A stretch of DNA of 64,000 nt from CAXBID01 sp963815305 (GTDB taxonomy: Bacteria > Bacteroidota > Bacteroidia > Flavobacteriales > Flavobacteriaceae). The stretch is from positions 372,001-436,000 of the forward strand of contig CAWFFW010000002.1 in the NCBI GenBank assembly GCA_963815305.1, read 5' to 3'. This document shows positions 10,673-20,108 of this stretch, in pieces. Position numbers and translations under genes: made by a program. The notes under the pieces are model-generated. The model saw only the letters and a list, made by a program, of their open reading frames with translations. It did not search any database and was not told the origin of the DNA. How positions within the stretch are numbered: position 1 is the stretch's first letter; each line of letters begins with the position of its first letter.

Positions 10673-12247
10673 TTAGCTAAAAATCACATAGGTTGATATT
10701 ACGATTAAACAAATTAAAAGACCTACAATCTTAACAGGTTTCCAAGGTGTCACATCTACTTGTTGGGTATATTTTTGAACAAATTCTGTTTCTCTTGGTT
10801 TTAACTTCCCAATAACTAACATAATAATAACGGTTAAAACACAAGTAATTGCTTGCATATGAAGCATATGCAACGTAATTATACCAAGCCCATTGGCCAA
10901 AATTATATATAATACATATAAAGAAAATGCAAATATAACACCAACTTTAGCAGCTATAGCTGGTACCTTTTTAGTTACAAACCCCATAACGATAACCGTT
11001 AAAATAGGCACACTATAAGCTCCATTCACAGTTTGTAAATAGCCAAAAATACTATCTGCATAAACTAAAAATGGTGCTATGATCATTGCAAAAAAGGCTA
11101 GAATAATTCCAAATTGTTTTCCTTTTTTAACAACCGTAGTTTCACTTGCATTTTTATCCACATATTGCTTATAAATATCTACACCATATAAAGTAACACA
11201 ACTATTTAAAGCAGAGTTAAATGAGCTGAGTATAGCACCAAATAATACAGCAGCAAAGAAACCTACCCATACATCGGGCAACACATCGGCAACTAATTTG
11301 GGATATACATCACTAGTGCTTAAACCTTCACCATACATATTATAAGCGATAATACCTGGTAAAACTACTATAATTGGCCCAAGTATTTTTACAAAAGCAG
11401 CAATGGTTAAACCCTTTTGCCCTTCAGCTAAATTTTTAGCGCCTAAGGCTCTTTGTATAATTTGTTGGTTACTACCCCAGTAAAATAATTGTACAAGCAT
11501 CATACCCGTAAAAATAGTTGCAAATGGGATGGATGAATCAGGACTACCGATGGCATTAAACTTTTCAGGATTTTCAGTTACTAACTTGGATAAACCTCCA
11601 AACAAACTACCGTCATCACTTATAGCCATTAAACCAAAAACAGGAATTAATAAACCCCCTATTAATAAGCCGATGGCATTAATAGTATCTGATACAGCAA
11701 CGGCTTTTAAACCTCCAAATATGGCATAAATTGAACCTATAATTCCAATACCCCAAACACAAATCCAAACAGCAGCCCAATCACTAACGCCTAATAATTC
11801 AGGAATACTAAACATACCACTAATAGCTTTTGAGCCCGTGAACAAAACCATAGGTAAGAGTACTACTGCGTAACCTGTTAGAAACAACCCAGAGGTTAAG
11901 GCTTTTACGCTTTTATCAAATCGTTCTTCTAGAAATGTTGGTATTGTTGTAATGCCACCTTTTAGATATCTTGGTAATAAATAAATTGCAGTTATAACCA
12001 TGGCAATTGCTGCCAATGTTTCCCAGGCCATAACCAATATACCGTCAGTATAAGCATCGCCGTTTAAACCTACAATTTGTTCAGTTGAAAGATTGGTTAA
12101 TAACAGTGATCCAGCAATAACGGGTGCCGTTAAACTACGGCCACCAAGAAAATAACCATCAGAAGATGTTTCATCCGTTTTTCTAGTTGACCACCAAGCT
12201 ATAGCAGCTACTAGTAAAGTAAAACCTATGAAAATTATAATACTCAT
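10673..12247 (-). CDS. YidK-like solute:sodium symporter (SSS family)
   Basis: 524 residues with about 13-14 hydrophobic segments and no leader. The N-terminus carries DGYFLGGRSLTAPVIAGSLL and LTNLSTEQIVGLNGDAY, closely resembling E. coli YidK and the SSS/SLC5 sodium symporters; PAIAAKVGVIF and the sugar-symporter-like spacing of helices agree. It would import a small solute with Na+ across the inner membrane. The substrate cannot be read from sequence. It stands alone, with terminators on both sides. Confidence 0.85.
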   Translation of the reverse strand: MSIIIFIGFTLLVAAIAWWSTRKTDETSSDGYFLGGRSLTAPVIAGSLLLTNLSTEQIVGLNGDAYTDGILVMAWETLAAIAMVITAIYLLPRYLKGGITTIPTFLEERFDKSVKALTSGLFLTGYAVVLLPMVLFTGSKAISGMFSIPELLGVSDWAAVWICVWGIGIIGSIYAIFGGLKAVAVSDTINAIGLLIGGLLIPVFGLMAISDDGSLFGGLSKLVTENPEKFNAIGSPDSSIPFATIFTGMMLVQLFYWGSNQQIIQRALGAKNLAEGQKGLTIAAFVKILGPIIVVLPGIIAYNMYGEGLSTSDVYPKLVADVLPDVWVGFFAAVLFGAILSSFNSALNSCVTLYGVDIYKQYVDKNASETTVVKKGKQFGIILAFFAMIIAPFLVYADSIFGYLQTVNGAYSVPILTVIVMGFVTKKVPAIAAKVGVIFAFSLYVLYIILANGLGIITLHMLHMQAITCVLTVIIMLVIGKLKPRETEFVQKYTQQVDVTPWKPVKIVGLLICLIVISTYVIFS

Positions 12248-12287
12248 AATATATTAGTTTTATTAAATTATTAAATTCTGCATAAAA

Positions 12288-12326
12288 AAAGAGTTTAAAC
12301 TTGTAGAAAACAAATTTTAACTCTTT
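12288..12326 (-). terminator. terminator-like hairpin between the polysaccharide operon and the symporter
   Basis: AAAGAGTTTAAA (12288-12299) and TTTTAACTCTTT (12315-12326) pair over 12 bases with one mismatch. On the minus strand the stem is followed by a T7 run. It sits about 40 bases upstream of the symporter start, so it would stop transcripts arriving from the polysaccharide locus. Confidence 0.6.
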
Positions 12327-12721
12327 AATTTTTAAAAAAATTCATTAAATAGTCAATGGTATGTGAATTCTGCACTTAAACTTCATAAATCTTTGCTTAA
12401 AAAATGTTAACAACCATTCGGTAGATCAATCCATTTAAATTTGATAGAAACATTAACCCTATTAAACTTACCATGATTTAAAATCTACATCGGGTTATGA
12501 ATAGCTCTTAACAAAATTTGAAATTCTGGTTATTTTAAATTTAAGCTCTTTTTGATAACCATCCCCTATTTGTTCTGATTTTCATTTTTAATTATCAAGG
12601 AACTCTTCTAATTTTTTGATTATCAAACGAATTAACTCGATTTCAAGAACCTTTCTGTTTACATAAAATATATCATTTCGCTTTTTTTAAGAGCGCTTGA
12701 TTTTCATATGCATACGTCTTT
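12327..12721. other. non-coding interval, no gene seen
   Basis: About 395 bases without a convincing reading frame on either strand. The part next to 12721 has a short GAGCGCTT palindrome and poly-T that might end the polysaccharide transcript, but it is too weak to call. Confidence 0.4.
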
Positions 12722-13744
12722 TTATTTTACTTCATAAATCCAACTTCCTTCATAGGCTTGCTGGTCTAACTTATTATCAAGATAATAACGTGCCTCTTTA
12801 TAGGTATTAAATTCTACGATACTTATATAATTGAAATTTCTAGGAGCATCTTTTATGACTTTCACCTCAACACCTTTTTCTGATAAAATACGTAGCATAT
12901 TATCTAAATTATTTTGCCTTTTAAAGGCGTAAATAATCACATGAAATGTATTTTTATTAGAGTCGGTATCTGTGTCTAATGTTTTGGCGTTTAAAATCTT
13001 TTTAACATTATTTTTAATCATTTCATTTTCCTCAGGGGTTTTAGCCAATTCTGTGGATGTTACATTAGTTTTTGCATTGACATCAGGAATCACTCTTACC
13101 TTGTTTTCATAAACAATTATCGACGGTTCTTCAGGTACATCTTCAATTACTTCTGCCAGGTTATTTTCTTTTTGTTCTTTTTTTGAAAATTTAAAGGTTG
13201 CACCTAAATTAAATTGATAATGGCTGTCAACTTGCTCTAAACCATCTTTATTTAATTTTCCTATAGTTTGTAAACTGATAGCCATCTTTTCTGAAACCCA
13301 ATATCTAAGACCTCCAGAAATATTAAACGATGCTGCTAAGTTACTTTGAACGCTATGCATGCCTGAACCTAAACCTACATAAAGATCTATATTTTCGTCT
13401 TTAAAAATGAGGTCATCAAAAAACCAGTTGGCATTTAAATCGGCACCAAAATAAGACGCTGATGTAGCAGGATTTTCAAAATTTAATTTATTCGTTGATA
13501 GCGTTAAGGCTAAAGACCAGTTTTTATGAATTTTTTGTTCGGCTTTTAAAAAAAAAGGCGTTTTAAAATTCAACTCACCACCATCAAAAGGTAGGTAAGT
13601 ACCATTACTATTATCTATGGTGTTTAATCCAAAGGTAATAGCAAAATAATGATCCTCAATCGTAGTTTTATTTTCAGTTTCTTGAGCGATACTAGTGAGG
13701 GTAAACATAAGGAGTAATGAGAGAAGTACTTTATTTAATTTCAT
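12722..13744 (-). CDS. outer membrane beta-barrel protein with SPOR-like C-terminal domain
   Basis: 340 residues with a cleavable signal peptide (LLSLLLMFTLTSIAQE, cut about residue 20). Residues ~30-190 alternate strands as in a small porin-like barrel (YFAITFGLN, LYVGLGSGMHSV, YQFNLGATFKF). After an acidic/proline linker the last ~80 residues (FHVIIYAFKRQNNLDNMLRIL ... YISIVEFNTYKEARYYL) look like a ferredoxin-fold SPOR domain, which in other proteins binds denuded peptidoglycan. It is the last gene of the polysaccharide locus, 127 bases after the Wzc-like gene, and may help anchor the export machinery at the envelope; that is inference. Confidence 0.65.
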   Translation of the reverse strand: MKLNKVLLSLLLMFTLTSIAQETENKTTIEDHYFAITFGLNTIDNSNGTYLPFDGGELNFKTPFFLKAEQKIHKNWSLALTLSTNKLNFENPATSASYFGADLNANWFFDDLIFKDENIDLYVGLGSGMHSVQSNLAASFNISGGLRYWVSEKMAISLQTIGKLNKDGLEQVDSHYQFNLGATFKFSKKEQKENNLAEVIEDVPEEPSIIVYENKVRVIPDVNAKTNVTSTELAKTPEENEMIKNNVKKILNAKTLDTDTDSNKNTFHVIIYAFKRQNNLDNMLRILSEKGVEVKVIKDAPRNFNYISIVEFNTYKEARYYLDNKLDQQAYEGSWIYEVK

Positions 13745-13871
13745 GATTTTACACTTTTTTGGTTTTTCAATGGATTAGTTATTGTGCTCGGTACCAATTT
13801 ATAAAAATGGATTTCTAAAATTAAATCCCTTTTTAATCATCGGATTTACTTAACACTTCAAATATATATTT

Positions 13872-16247
13872 TTATTTTTTTAATAATCGTTTCCACCATG
13901 ACTTTTTAAGATGTTCCTTTCCATAACCGTATCCATAGCCATAACCGTATCCATAACCATAACCGCCTTTTTCAAAATTTACATCATTAATCACCATGGC
14001 CATATGAGGTAATCGCTTTTCAGAAAACATTTTTTCTGGTATTTCTAATAATCGTTTATCTAAAAAATTAGCACGTATGGTATATAGGCATAAATCGGCA
14101 TAATTACTTAGTAATAAGGTATCGGTCACCATTCTTATTGGTGCTGTATCTACAATAATAAAATCGTAGTTTGCTTTGCCGTAAGCAATCACATCGTCAA
14201 AACGACCATTCATTAATAATTCAGAAGGATTTGGCGGTACCACACCCGAACCTAAAACATCAAAATCACCTTCAGGATACCTTATAATGACATCTTTTAT
14301 GTTTATCGAATCATCTACCAAGTAATGAGTAAGCCCTTCGTTAATGGTGATGCCCATGTATTCATTAAATTTTGGTTTTCTAATATCAGCACCAATTAAT
14401 AATACTTTTTTAGAGGATAAAGCGAGTACTCTGGCTAGATTTAATGAGATAAACGTTTTTCCTTCACCCCCTAGAGTGGAGGTAACAAATATGGTTTTAC
14501 AACTGTTTTTATCACCCGAAAGCATGAAATAAATATTGGTTCGGAGCATTCTAAAGGATTCAGAAATACTATCCATATCATTCTTACTAACCACCATTTT
14601 ATTCTCAGATTTCGAATGGACAATCTCACCAATAATGGGTGCCTTAACAACCGCTTCTACATCTTTACTGGTATGGACCTTATTATCAAATAAAAATAAA
14701 ATATAGAGTATGGCAAACGGAATAACCACTCCAATTAGTAAAGCTATGAGATATACAATTTTCTTTTTAGGACTAACGGGGATATTACTACCATCGGCCA
14801 AATCAATCACTTTGGCATTAGGTGCTGTAATGGCTAAAGCAATGGCGTTCTCTTCTCGTTTTTGTAATAAGTAGAGGTATAAGGTTTCAATAATTTGTTG
14901 CTGACGCTTAATATCTTTATACTCCCGTTCCTGTTTGGGGACCGAGGTAATTCTCGAACTCATTTTTTGTTCCTCACTAAGTGTCGCACTTAAAGAAATT
15001 TGTAACGATGATTTATAATTTGCTAAACTCTCTGTAATACTTCTTCGAAGCTGATTTAATTGATCATCCAAATTAATAATGATGGGATGTTCGGCTTTCG
15101 AACCTTTTAAAATTCGAGTGCGTTCCAGTAATAATTCATTATAACGCTGTGTGTTTAAATTAACAGTCTCATCACTTAATCCTAAATTGGCAGGAATGAG
15201 CTCGTTGGTGTTTTTAGCTACATAGTCAATCACATAATTGGCTAGTTTTATTTGGGTATTTAAATTTAGAATGGTTTTTTCTATTTCAGAATTAGTTTCC
15301 AGAGCTAACGTTGCTTCAGAGGTGATGTCGGTTAATTTATTGGTTGTTTTAAACTGCTCAATACCACTATCAGCATTAAATAAATCATCTTCAACAACGC
15401 GCATACGCTCATTAATAAAGATCTCTGTATTTTTACCAATTAGGCTTTTATCCTCAATAGCATCTTTGTTATATTGCTTTATAAGCTCATTTATTAAATC
15501 TTCTCCTTTTAGTTTTATATTGGTTTTTATACTTAATTCAATTAAACCTGTATTTTTAAATTTTAAATCAACTTTTAAATCGTTATTTAATGCCGCTGCA
15601 ACAGCTTTTAAAGGTTTTATGCTCACAATAATTTCATCACCAGTCTCCAGAACTTCATTTCCGGTTAAAATTACAGACATCGTTCCAAAATTGGTGGTGA
15701 TAGCCTCTTCAAAGCTATGTTTACTGTCTTCTATACCATCGCTATTTATTAATATAAAATCTGATTTTGAAATGGCCTTAATTGTAAAAACCGTATCAAC
15801 ACTGTGAAATAAGGAATCTTTTGCAGTAAAGAGCACATGTATAGGATTTGTATACTTATAAAGTTCAACCTCGCGCACTCTGCCTTTAGACTCATAGGTT
15901 GTTGTAAAGCCTAAATTTTGTACCGTACGTTCCATAAGCGTACGCGATTTAAGCAAACCAATTTCTGTTTCTACTTTCTTTTTAGTCCCTCCTGTAAGTC
16001 CAAGATCCTCAAAAGCAGAAAGTTCTGATGGTAAGCTCCCTCCTTTTTCATCTTCAATTAAAATGGTGGCACTAACAGCGTATTGTGCAGGAGTATATCT
16101 TAAATAGATAAAAGCTATAACCAGCGCCACCACAATGCCCAGAGCAAACCATTTCCAATGGTAACTATATTTTTCAAATAGCTCCCGGTAGTTCACCGGT
16201 TTTTCATCATCAACAAACACATAATTTAATGGATTTTCATTTTGCAT
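13872..16247 (-). CDS. wzc: Wzc-like polysaccharide co-polymerase / tyrosine autokinase
   Basis: 791 residues. A first membrane segment (WFALGIVVALVIAFIYLRY, residues ~33-51) opens a Wzz-type periplasmic domain; a second segment near residue 500 closes it. The cytoplasmic BY-kinase follows with Walker A (TLGGEGKTFISLNLA), Walker A' (LLIGADIRKPK) and Walker B (FIIVDTAP). The C-terminus ends in a Gly-Tyr repeat holding seven Tyr, the usual autophosphorylation cluster, then a basic tail. It controls chain length and export of surface polysaccharide together with the Wza-like protein encoded 11 bases upstream. No cognate phosphatase gene is in the window. Confidence 0.92.
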   Translation of the reverse strand: MQNENPLNYVFVDDEKPVNYRELFEKYSYHWKWFALGIVVALVIAFIYLRYTPAQYAVSATILIEDEKGGSLPSELSAFEDLGLTGGTKKKVETEIGLLKSRTLMERTVQNLGFTTTYESKGRVREVELYKYTNPIHVLFTAKDSLFHSVDTVFTIKAISKSDFILINSDGIEDSKHSFEEAITTNFGTMSVILTGNEVLETGDEIIVSIKPLKAVAAALNNDLKVDLKFKNTGLIELSIKTNIKLKGEDLINELIKQYNKDAIEDKSLIGKNTEIFINERMRVVEDDLFNADSGIEQFKTTNKLTDITSEATLALETNSEIEKTILNLNTQIKLANYVIDYVAKNTNELIPANLGLSDETVNLNTQRYNELLLERTRILKGSKAEHPIIINLDDQLNQLRRSITESLANYKSSLQISLSATLSEEQKMSSRITSVPKQEREYKDIKRQQQIIETLYLYLLQKREENAIALAITAPNAKVIDLADGSNIPVSPKKKIVYLIALLIGVVIPFAILYILFLFDNKVHTSKDVEAVVKAPIIGEIVHSKSENKMVVSKNDMDSISESFRMLRTNIYFMLSGDKNSCKTIFVTSTLGGEGKTFISLNLARVLALSSKKVLLIGADIRKPKFNEYMGITINEGLTHYLVDDSINIKDVIIRYPEGDFDVLGSGVVPPNPSELLMNGRFDDVIAYGKANYDFIIVDTAPIRMVTDTLLLSNYADLCLYTIRANFLDKRLLEIPEKMFSEKRLPHMAMVINDVNFEKGGYGYGYGYGYGYGYGKEHLKKSWWKRLLKK
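13921..13965 (-). repeat. hexanucleotide repeat coding for the Gly-Tyr tail of the Wzc-like kinase
   Basis: Near-identical 6-base units (CCATAA/CCGTAT/CCATAG on the plus strand) repeat about seven times and encode alternating Gly and Tyr. A change in repeat number stays in frame and would add or remove phosphorylatable Tyr. Confidence 0.8.
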
Positions 16248-16258
16248 AATACAATCGT

Positions 16259-17050
16259 TTAACGGGTAAAAATGGCAATTAGTGAAATTAATATAGAAAC
16301 TGAGGATATTAAAATTCCGGTTCCAGAGCCCACAGACGACGAATTTACTTTTGTCTTATTGGGTTGCACATAAATAACATCATTTTGTACGAGATAATAA
16401 TAGGGCGCGTTAAACAGTTTTTTATCTGTTAAATCTACTGTGAAAAATTCTCGTTTGCCGTTTTGTTCCCGAATCAACATAATAGGCTTTCTTTTAGCTT
16501 GTATGGTTAAATCGCCAGCAAGCGCCAAGGCTTCCACAATAGTAATCCGTTCGTTTGGTACCATGAAGGTACCGGGTGATTTTACCTCTCCCATCACCGA
16601 GATTTTAAAATTTGTTAACCGTACATTCACAATAGGAGAAACCAGATAGGTGGCTAAAGACGCTGTGATACCATCACTAATTTCCTGTGTTGTAAAACCT
16701 CCTACTTTTATCTTCCCTAGTACGGGAAATTTTATATGGCCTTCACTATCCACCAAATAAGGTAACATTCTTGGTAAGGCATTATCTATGTTTGCCTCAT
16801 AAAGGTTAAAAGTTTGCGCCATTTCAGGGTTGTTAGCCGATACATTGATGGTTAAAAAATCACCTGGTTGAATATTAGGTTCAAAATTCGCGAGAGTTTC
16901 TTCAAGTTTTACCTGGTCGGATTCCTGAAAATAAAGCATCTTTTTATTGGAAACACAACTCATATGGTGCATGGCAACAACTACTATAAACAGGTATTTG
17001 GCTGTTTTGAAACTAGAACTTATAAAATTTGTTCGGTGTTTTACTATCAT
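16259..17050 (-). CDS. wza: Wza-like polysaccharide export lipoprotein (SLBB/Poly_export)
   Basis: 263 residues. The leader runs to a lipobox ending MHHMSC (Cys about 32), so the mature protein is lipid-anchored. Residues ~60-145 form the Poly_export domain (IQPGDFLTINVSANNPE ... GHIKFPVLGKIKVGGFT), followed by an SLBB domain (VMGEVKSPGTFMVPNERIT) and a C-terminal hydrophobic segment (TGILISSVSILISLIAIFTR). This length and layout match Bacteroidetes export proteins. It lies between the WecA-like and Wzc-like genes, 11 bases from the latter, consistent with a trans-envelope export complex. Confidence 0.9.
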   Translation of the reverse strand: MIVKHRTNFISSSFKTAKYLFIVVVAMHHMSCVSNKKMLYFQESDQVKLEETLANFEPNIQPGDFLTINVSANNPEMAQTFNLYEANIDNALPRMLPYLVDSEGHIKFPVLGKIKVGGFTTQEISDGITASLATYLVSPIVNVRLTNFKISVMGEVKSPGTFMVPNERITIVEALALAGDLTIQAKRKPIMLIREQNGKREFFTVDLTDKKLFNAPYYYLVQNDVIYVQPNKTKVNSSSVGSGTGILISSVSILISLIAIFTR

Positions 17051-17067
17051 TATTTATTATTTATTAT

Positions 17068-18171
17068 TTATAGAGTACTCCTTTTTTTAATTTTTATGCG
17101 TGATGTTTTGTGAATAAGGTAAAATTTAATAAGGCCTAAAGTAAATAAAACCAATAAGACCAACATCATTTTAAAGCTATTCAAAAACGACGAGAACCAA
17201 ATGATTATAATGACGAGCATATAGTTTAAAAACCCTAATAGCATGGTCGCTTTAAAGTGAGACAAGCCTGCATCAATCAATACATGATGCATATGGTTTC
17301 TATCTGGATAAAAGAGTGGTTTTTTATGATACAATCGGATTCCAATCACGCGGAGCAAATCAAATAGTGGAATCCATAAAATGGCAGCTATTACAATTAA
17401 TTTATTTTCGGGTTTAAATGAAAAATGGCTGAATAATTCTGGATCCATAGCCAAAAACCTCAGGGTACACACCCCAATACAAAAGCCAATAATAAGCGAC
17501 CCTGTATCGCCCATAAATATTTTTTTTGTAGATGAAAAATTATAATTCAGATAGGCTAATAAAATGGCCATAAGGCTTAAGCAGAACAGAAAATAAAAGT
17601 GTAAACCAGTCTCAAAGAAAATTAAAGCATACACACTAAAAACAATAATGGCTACAGTTGATGCTAGCCCGTCGATACCATCAATTAAATTATAAGCATT
17701 AATAATGGTTAGCATCATCACCACAATAAGTGCATACGTAATGGCATCAGGTGGAATGTTGATTCCTAAAAAATTATGGAAGGTAGGTACATGAAACCCA
17801 CTGCAAAATAAAATAAATGCAATGGCCATTAGTTCCATTAATACTTTAGCTGTTGGTGTTGCCAGTACCAAATCATCTTTTAAACCAATTATAAATAACA
17901 ACGTGGTTGCTGCAATAATATTTAAACTCACGTGTTCGGTATCAAAATCTTCAATAAAGAATAAGCTAATAATTAAAGTAATAAAAAACGACACGCCAGC
18001 CATTGTAGGTGTTGCTTTACTATGAGAGCTTCTTTCATCTGGAGTATCATGTAATTGACGCATTTGTATCACCCAACTTATTTTTGGGATTATAAAATAC
18101 ACAATCAAAAACGAACTGATACCAACAAGAACACTCACTATGGTTAAATTAGACGAGATATCTTTTAGCAT
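17068..18171 (-). CDS. WecA/MraY-family undecaprenyl-phosphate sugar-1-phosphate transferase
   Basis: 367 residues with about ten membrane helices. Family motifs are visible: DERSSHSKATPTMAG, LKDDL, NAYNLIDGIDGLA, KIFMGDTGSLIIG and the His-rich PDRNHMHHVLIDAG loop. It should load the first sugar phosphate (commonly GlcNAc-1-P) onto undecaprenyl phosphate at the inner membrane and so start repeat-unit synthesis. It follows the WecG-like gene by 37 bases and precedes the export gene. Confidence 0.9.
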   Translation of the reverse strand: MLKDISSNLTIVSVLVGISSFLIVYFIIPKISWVIQMRQLHDTPDERSSHSKATPTMAGVSFFITLIISLFFIEDFDTEHVSLNIIAATTLLFIIGLKDDLVLATPTAKVLMELMAIAFILFCSGFHVPTFHNFLGINIPPDAITYALIVVMMLTIINAYNLIDGIDGLASTVAIIVFSVYALIFFETGLHFYFLFCLSLMAILLAYLNYNFSSTKKIFMGDTGSLIIGFCIGVCTLRFLAMDPELFSHFSFKPENKLIVIAAILWIPLFDLLRVIGIRLYHKKPLFYPDRNHMHHVLIDAGLSHFKATMLLGFLNYMLVIIIIWFSSFLNSFKMMLVLLVLFTLGLIKFYLIHKTSRIKIKKRSTL

Positions 18172-18208
18172 GGTTAATAGTTATTTTCAAATTTAGTGAA
18201 ACAAAACT

Positions 18209-18925
18209 TTAACTGCATTTTTCTTTCAAAATATAAAATAAAAATAATGGTGTAGAAACAAAGTTTCGTTTCCACAAGCGTTTGGGTTCTCTAATAAGTC
18301 TTGGCAACCATTCTAAACCTAGCTTAATCCAAAAAGGGCTAGAACGCTTTACGGTGCCGGCATAAAAATCAAAAACAGCGCCAATGGAAGCAATTACGTT
18401 GGCTTGAATATTATCTTTATTGGCGTGTACCCATTTTTCTTGTTTAGGCGCTGTCATGCCAACAAATAAAATATCAGGTTGAAAGCGATTTATGGCCGTT
18501 AGCATGGCGTTGTTATCTTTCTCAGAAAATTCTATTTTAAATGGTGGTGAATAGCTGGCCACGTTAATATTTGGAAACTCCTTATGAATTCTCGTTATAA
18601 TTAACTGCAAAGTACTCGTTGAAGCGCCTAAATAAAATACGTTCTGCTTTTTTAAATGCGCTTGTTCTAACAAATATTGATGAATATCTGCGCCTGCAAT
18701 TTTATTTATTTTTTTACCTGTTAGTATTTTTGTGGCTAATACAATGCCTGAACCATCAGGCAATAACACATCGCTTCGTAGCAGAGCTTCAGCGAAAATT
18801 TTATCTTGTTTAGCTTCACAGTACGAATGAGGATTGATGGTATTGATTATACATCGTTTCTTAGTAGCCATTTCTGAAAGTGGCCCCGAATAAATATGAT
18901 GATTCACAATATGTTTTAAATTCAT
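18209..18925 (-). CDS. WecG/TagA/CpsF-family glycosyltransferase
   Basis: 238 residues, soluble. GT26 motifs are clear: NPHSYCEAKQD, LLPDGSGIVLATKIL, FYLGASTSTLQLI, ILFVGMTAPKQEKW and IGAVFDFYAGTVKRSP-like text near the C-terminus. The family transfers a second sugar (ManNAc-type in WecG and TagA) to the lipid-linked GlcNAc made by WecA-like enzymes, and the adjacent WecA-like gene fits. Four bases separate it from the upstream glycosyltransferase gene. Confidence 0.9.
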   Translation of the reverse strand: MNLKHIVNHHIYSGPLSEMATKKRCIINTINPHSYCEAKQDKIFAEALLRSDVLLPDGSGIVLATKILTGKKINKIAGADIHQYLLEQAHLKKQNVFYLGASTSTLQLIITRIHKEFPNINVASYSPPFKIEFSEKDNNAMLTAINRFQPDILFVGMTAPKQEKWVHANKDNIQANVIASIGAVFDFYAGTVKRSSPFWIKLGLEWLPRLIREPKRLWKRNFVSTPLFLFYILKEKCS

Positions 18926-18929
18926 TTTC

Positions 18930-20108
18930 CTATTGAACTGTTTTACTTTGAATTAATTGAGTATAGATACTTACTAATTGCTTATAATATGTTTTTGAAC
19001 TATACTGATTATTTACTTTTTCAAACCCGTTGAAACCCAATTTTTGAGACAACTCCATATTATTCCACAACGTATCAATAGTTTCGGCGAGTGAATCCGC
19101 ATTGCCAGCTTTAAAAAGCAAGCCATTAAAGTTTTCTTCCGCAATTTCAGGATAACCTGCCATATTAGGGGCTATAATCGGTAATTTATGAGCCATTGCC
19201 TCAGGAAAAACCATGGGAAAGCCTTCGTAGCAAACACTTGCATGAATGTATAACCTTGCCTTCTTGTAAAAATCACTCATAGATTGTGGGTCTAACATAC
19301 CTCTGAAAATTACATTCTTTGGAGTTTTAATTTCCTTCTGATATCCCTCACGCATTTCACCTGCTAATTGAAAAGGAATATGTGACAATTTTTTAGCGGC
19401 TTCAAGTAATAAAGGAATTCCTTTTTCAGGACTAATCCGTCCTGCAAATGCCACATAATTTCTGTCACCTATGTTATAATCGAGTTCTTTAATTTCTTTA
19501 TTATAAAAATTTGGAAGTACCTCGCAATTTTCTATAGCGAATCCATTTGCTACTAATTTTTTCTTTTGGAACTCGGTTAAGCACAAAAAAAGATCTATAT
19601 TTTTTAAATAATACTCTTTTTTCCGTGACCAAAAATTACGAAGTGCATATCCTGTACTTTTAAAAAGCGAACCTTCGCAATTGCTGGTAATACAATTCAA
19701 TTCTTTCCCAAAGCCTGTACACTTTTCGCAAATGTTACCATTCGTAAAAAATAAACCGTTAGGGCACAGTAAACGATAATTATGCACGGTCATTACAATA
19801 GGAACACCCATTTTTTTAATAACAGGTAATATTGCGGGAGAAATGAGGGGAAACAAATTATGAATGTGAACCACATCAGGTTTTTCTTTAACCAAAAGCA
19901 CTTTAATCGCTTTAATAGACTTCGGATTGTACAAGGCAGAGAAAAAAGCTTTTAATTTAGCATTAGTCATATTTTCCAATTCCTCACTACTTCTAAAATA
20001 AGTGCATACTTGATGCCCATTGGCTCTCAATAATTTTATTTGAGATTCCACAACAGCTTCTTCTCCAGAAAACTTGCCATATTTATTATGAATGAGTAGT
20101 ATCTTCAC
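18930..20108 (-). CDS. glycosyltransferase family 4 protein
   Basis: 392 residues. GT-B fold with LIHNKYGKFSGEEAVV at the N-terminus, VHIHNLFPLISPA, a Cys-rich stretch (LLCPNGLFF ... CEKCTGFGKELNCITSNC, residues ~110-140) that is common in one GT4 subgroup, and the C-terminal donor-binding part FAGRISPEKGIPLLLEA and YEGFPMVFPEAMAHKLPIIA. It overlaps the preceding glycosyltransferase gene by 23 bases. Donor and acceptor sugars cannot be told. Confidence 0.88.
   Translation of the reverse strand: MKILLIHNKYGKFSGEEAVVESQIKLLRANGHQVCTYFRSSEELENMTNAKLKAFFSALYNPKSIKAIKVLLVKEKPDVVHIHNLFPLISPAILPVIKKMGVPIVMTVHNYRLLCPNGLFFTNGNICEKCTGFGKELNCITSNCEGSLFKSTGYALRNFWSRKKEYYLKNIDLFLCLTEFQKKKLVANGFAIENCEVLPNFYNKEIKELDYNIGDRNYVAFAGRISPEKGIPLLLEAAKKLSHIPFQLAGEMREGYQKEIKTPKNVIFRGMLDPQSMSDFYKKARLYIHASVCYEGFPMVFPEAMAHKLPIIAPNMAGYPEIAEENFNGLLFKAGNADSLAETIDTLWNNMELSQKLGFNGFEKVNNQYSSKTYYKQLVSIYTQLIQSKTVQ

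Noticed and set aside
15238..15807. 189-codon plus-strand frame inside the Wzc-like gene
   Set aside because: Exactly antisense to a strongly supported coding region; composition is that of a reverse-complement shadow with no domain.
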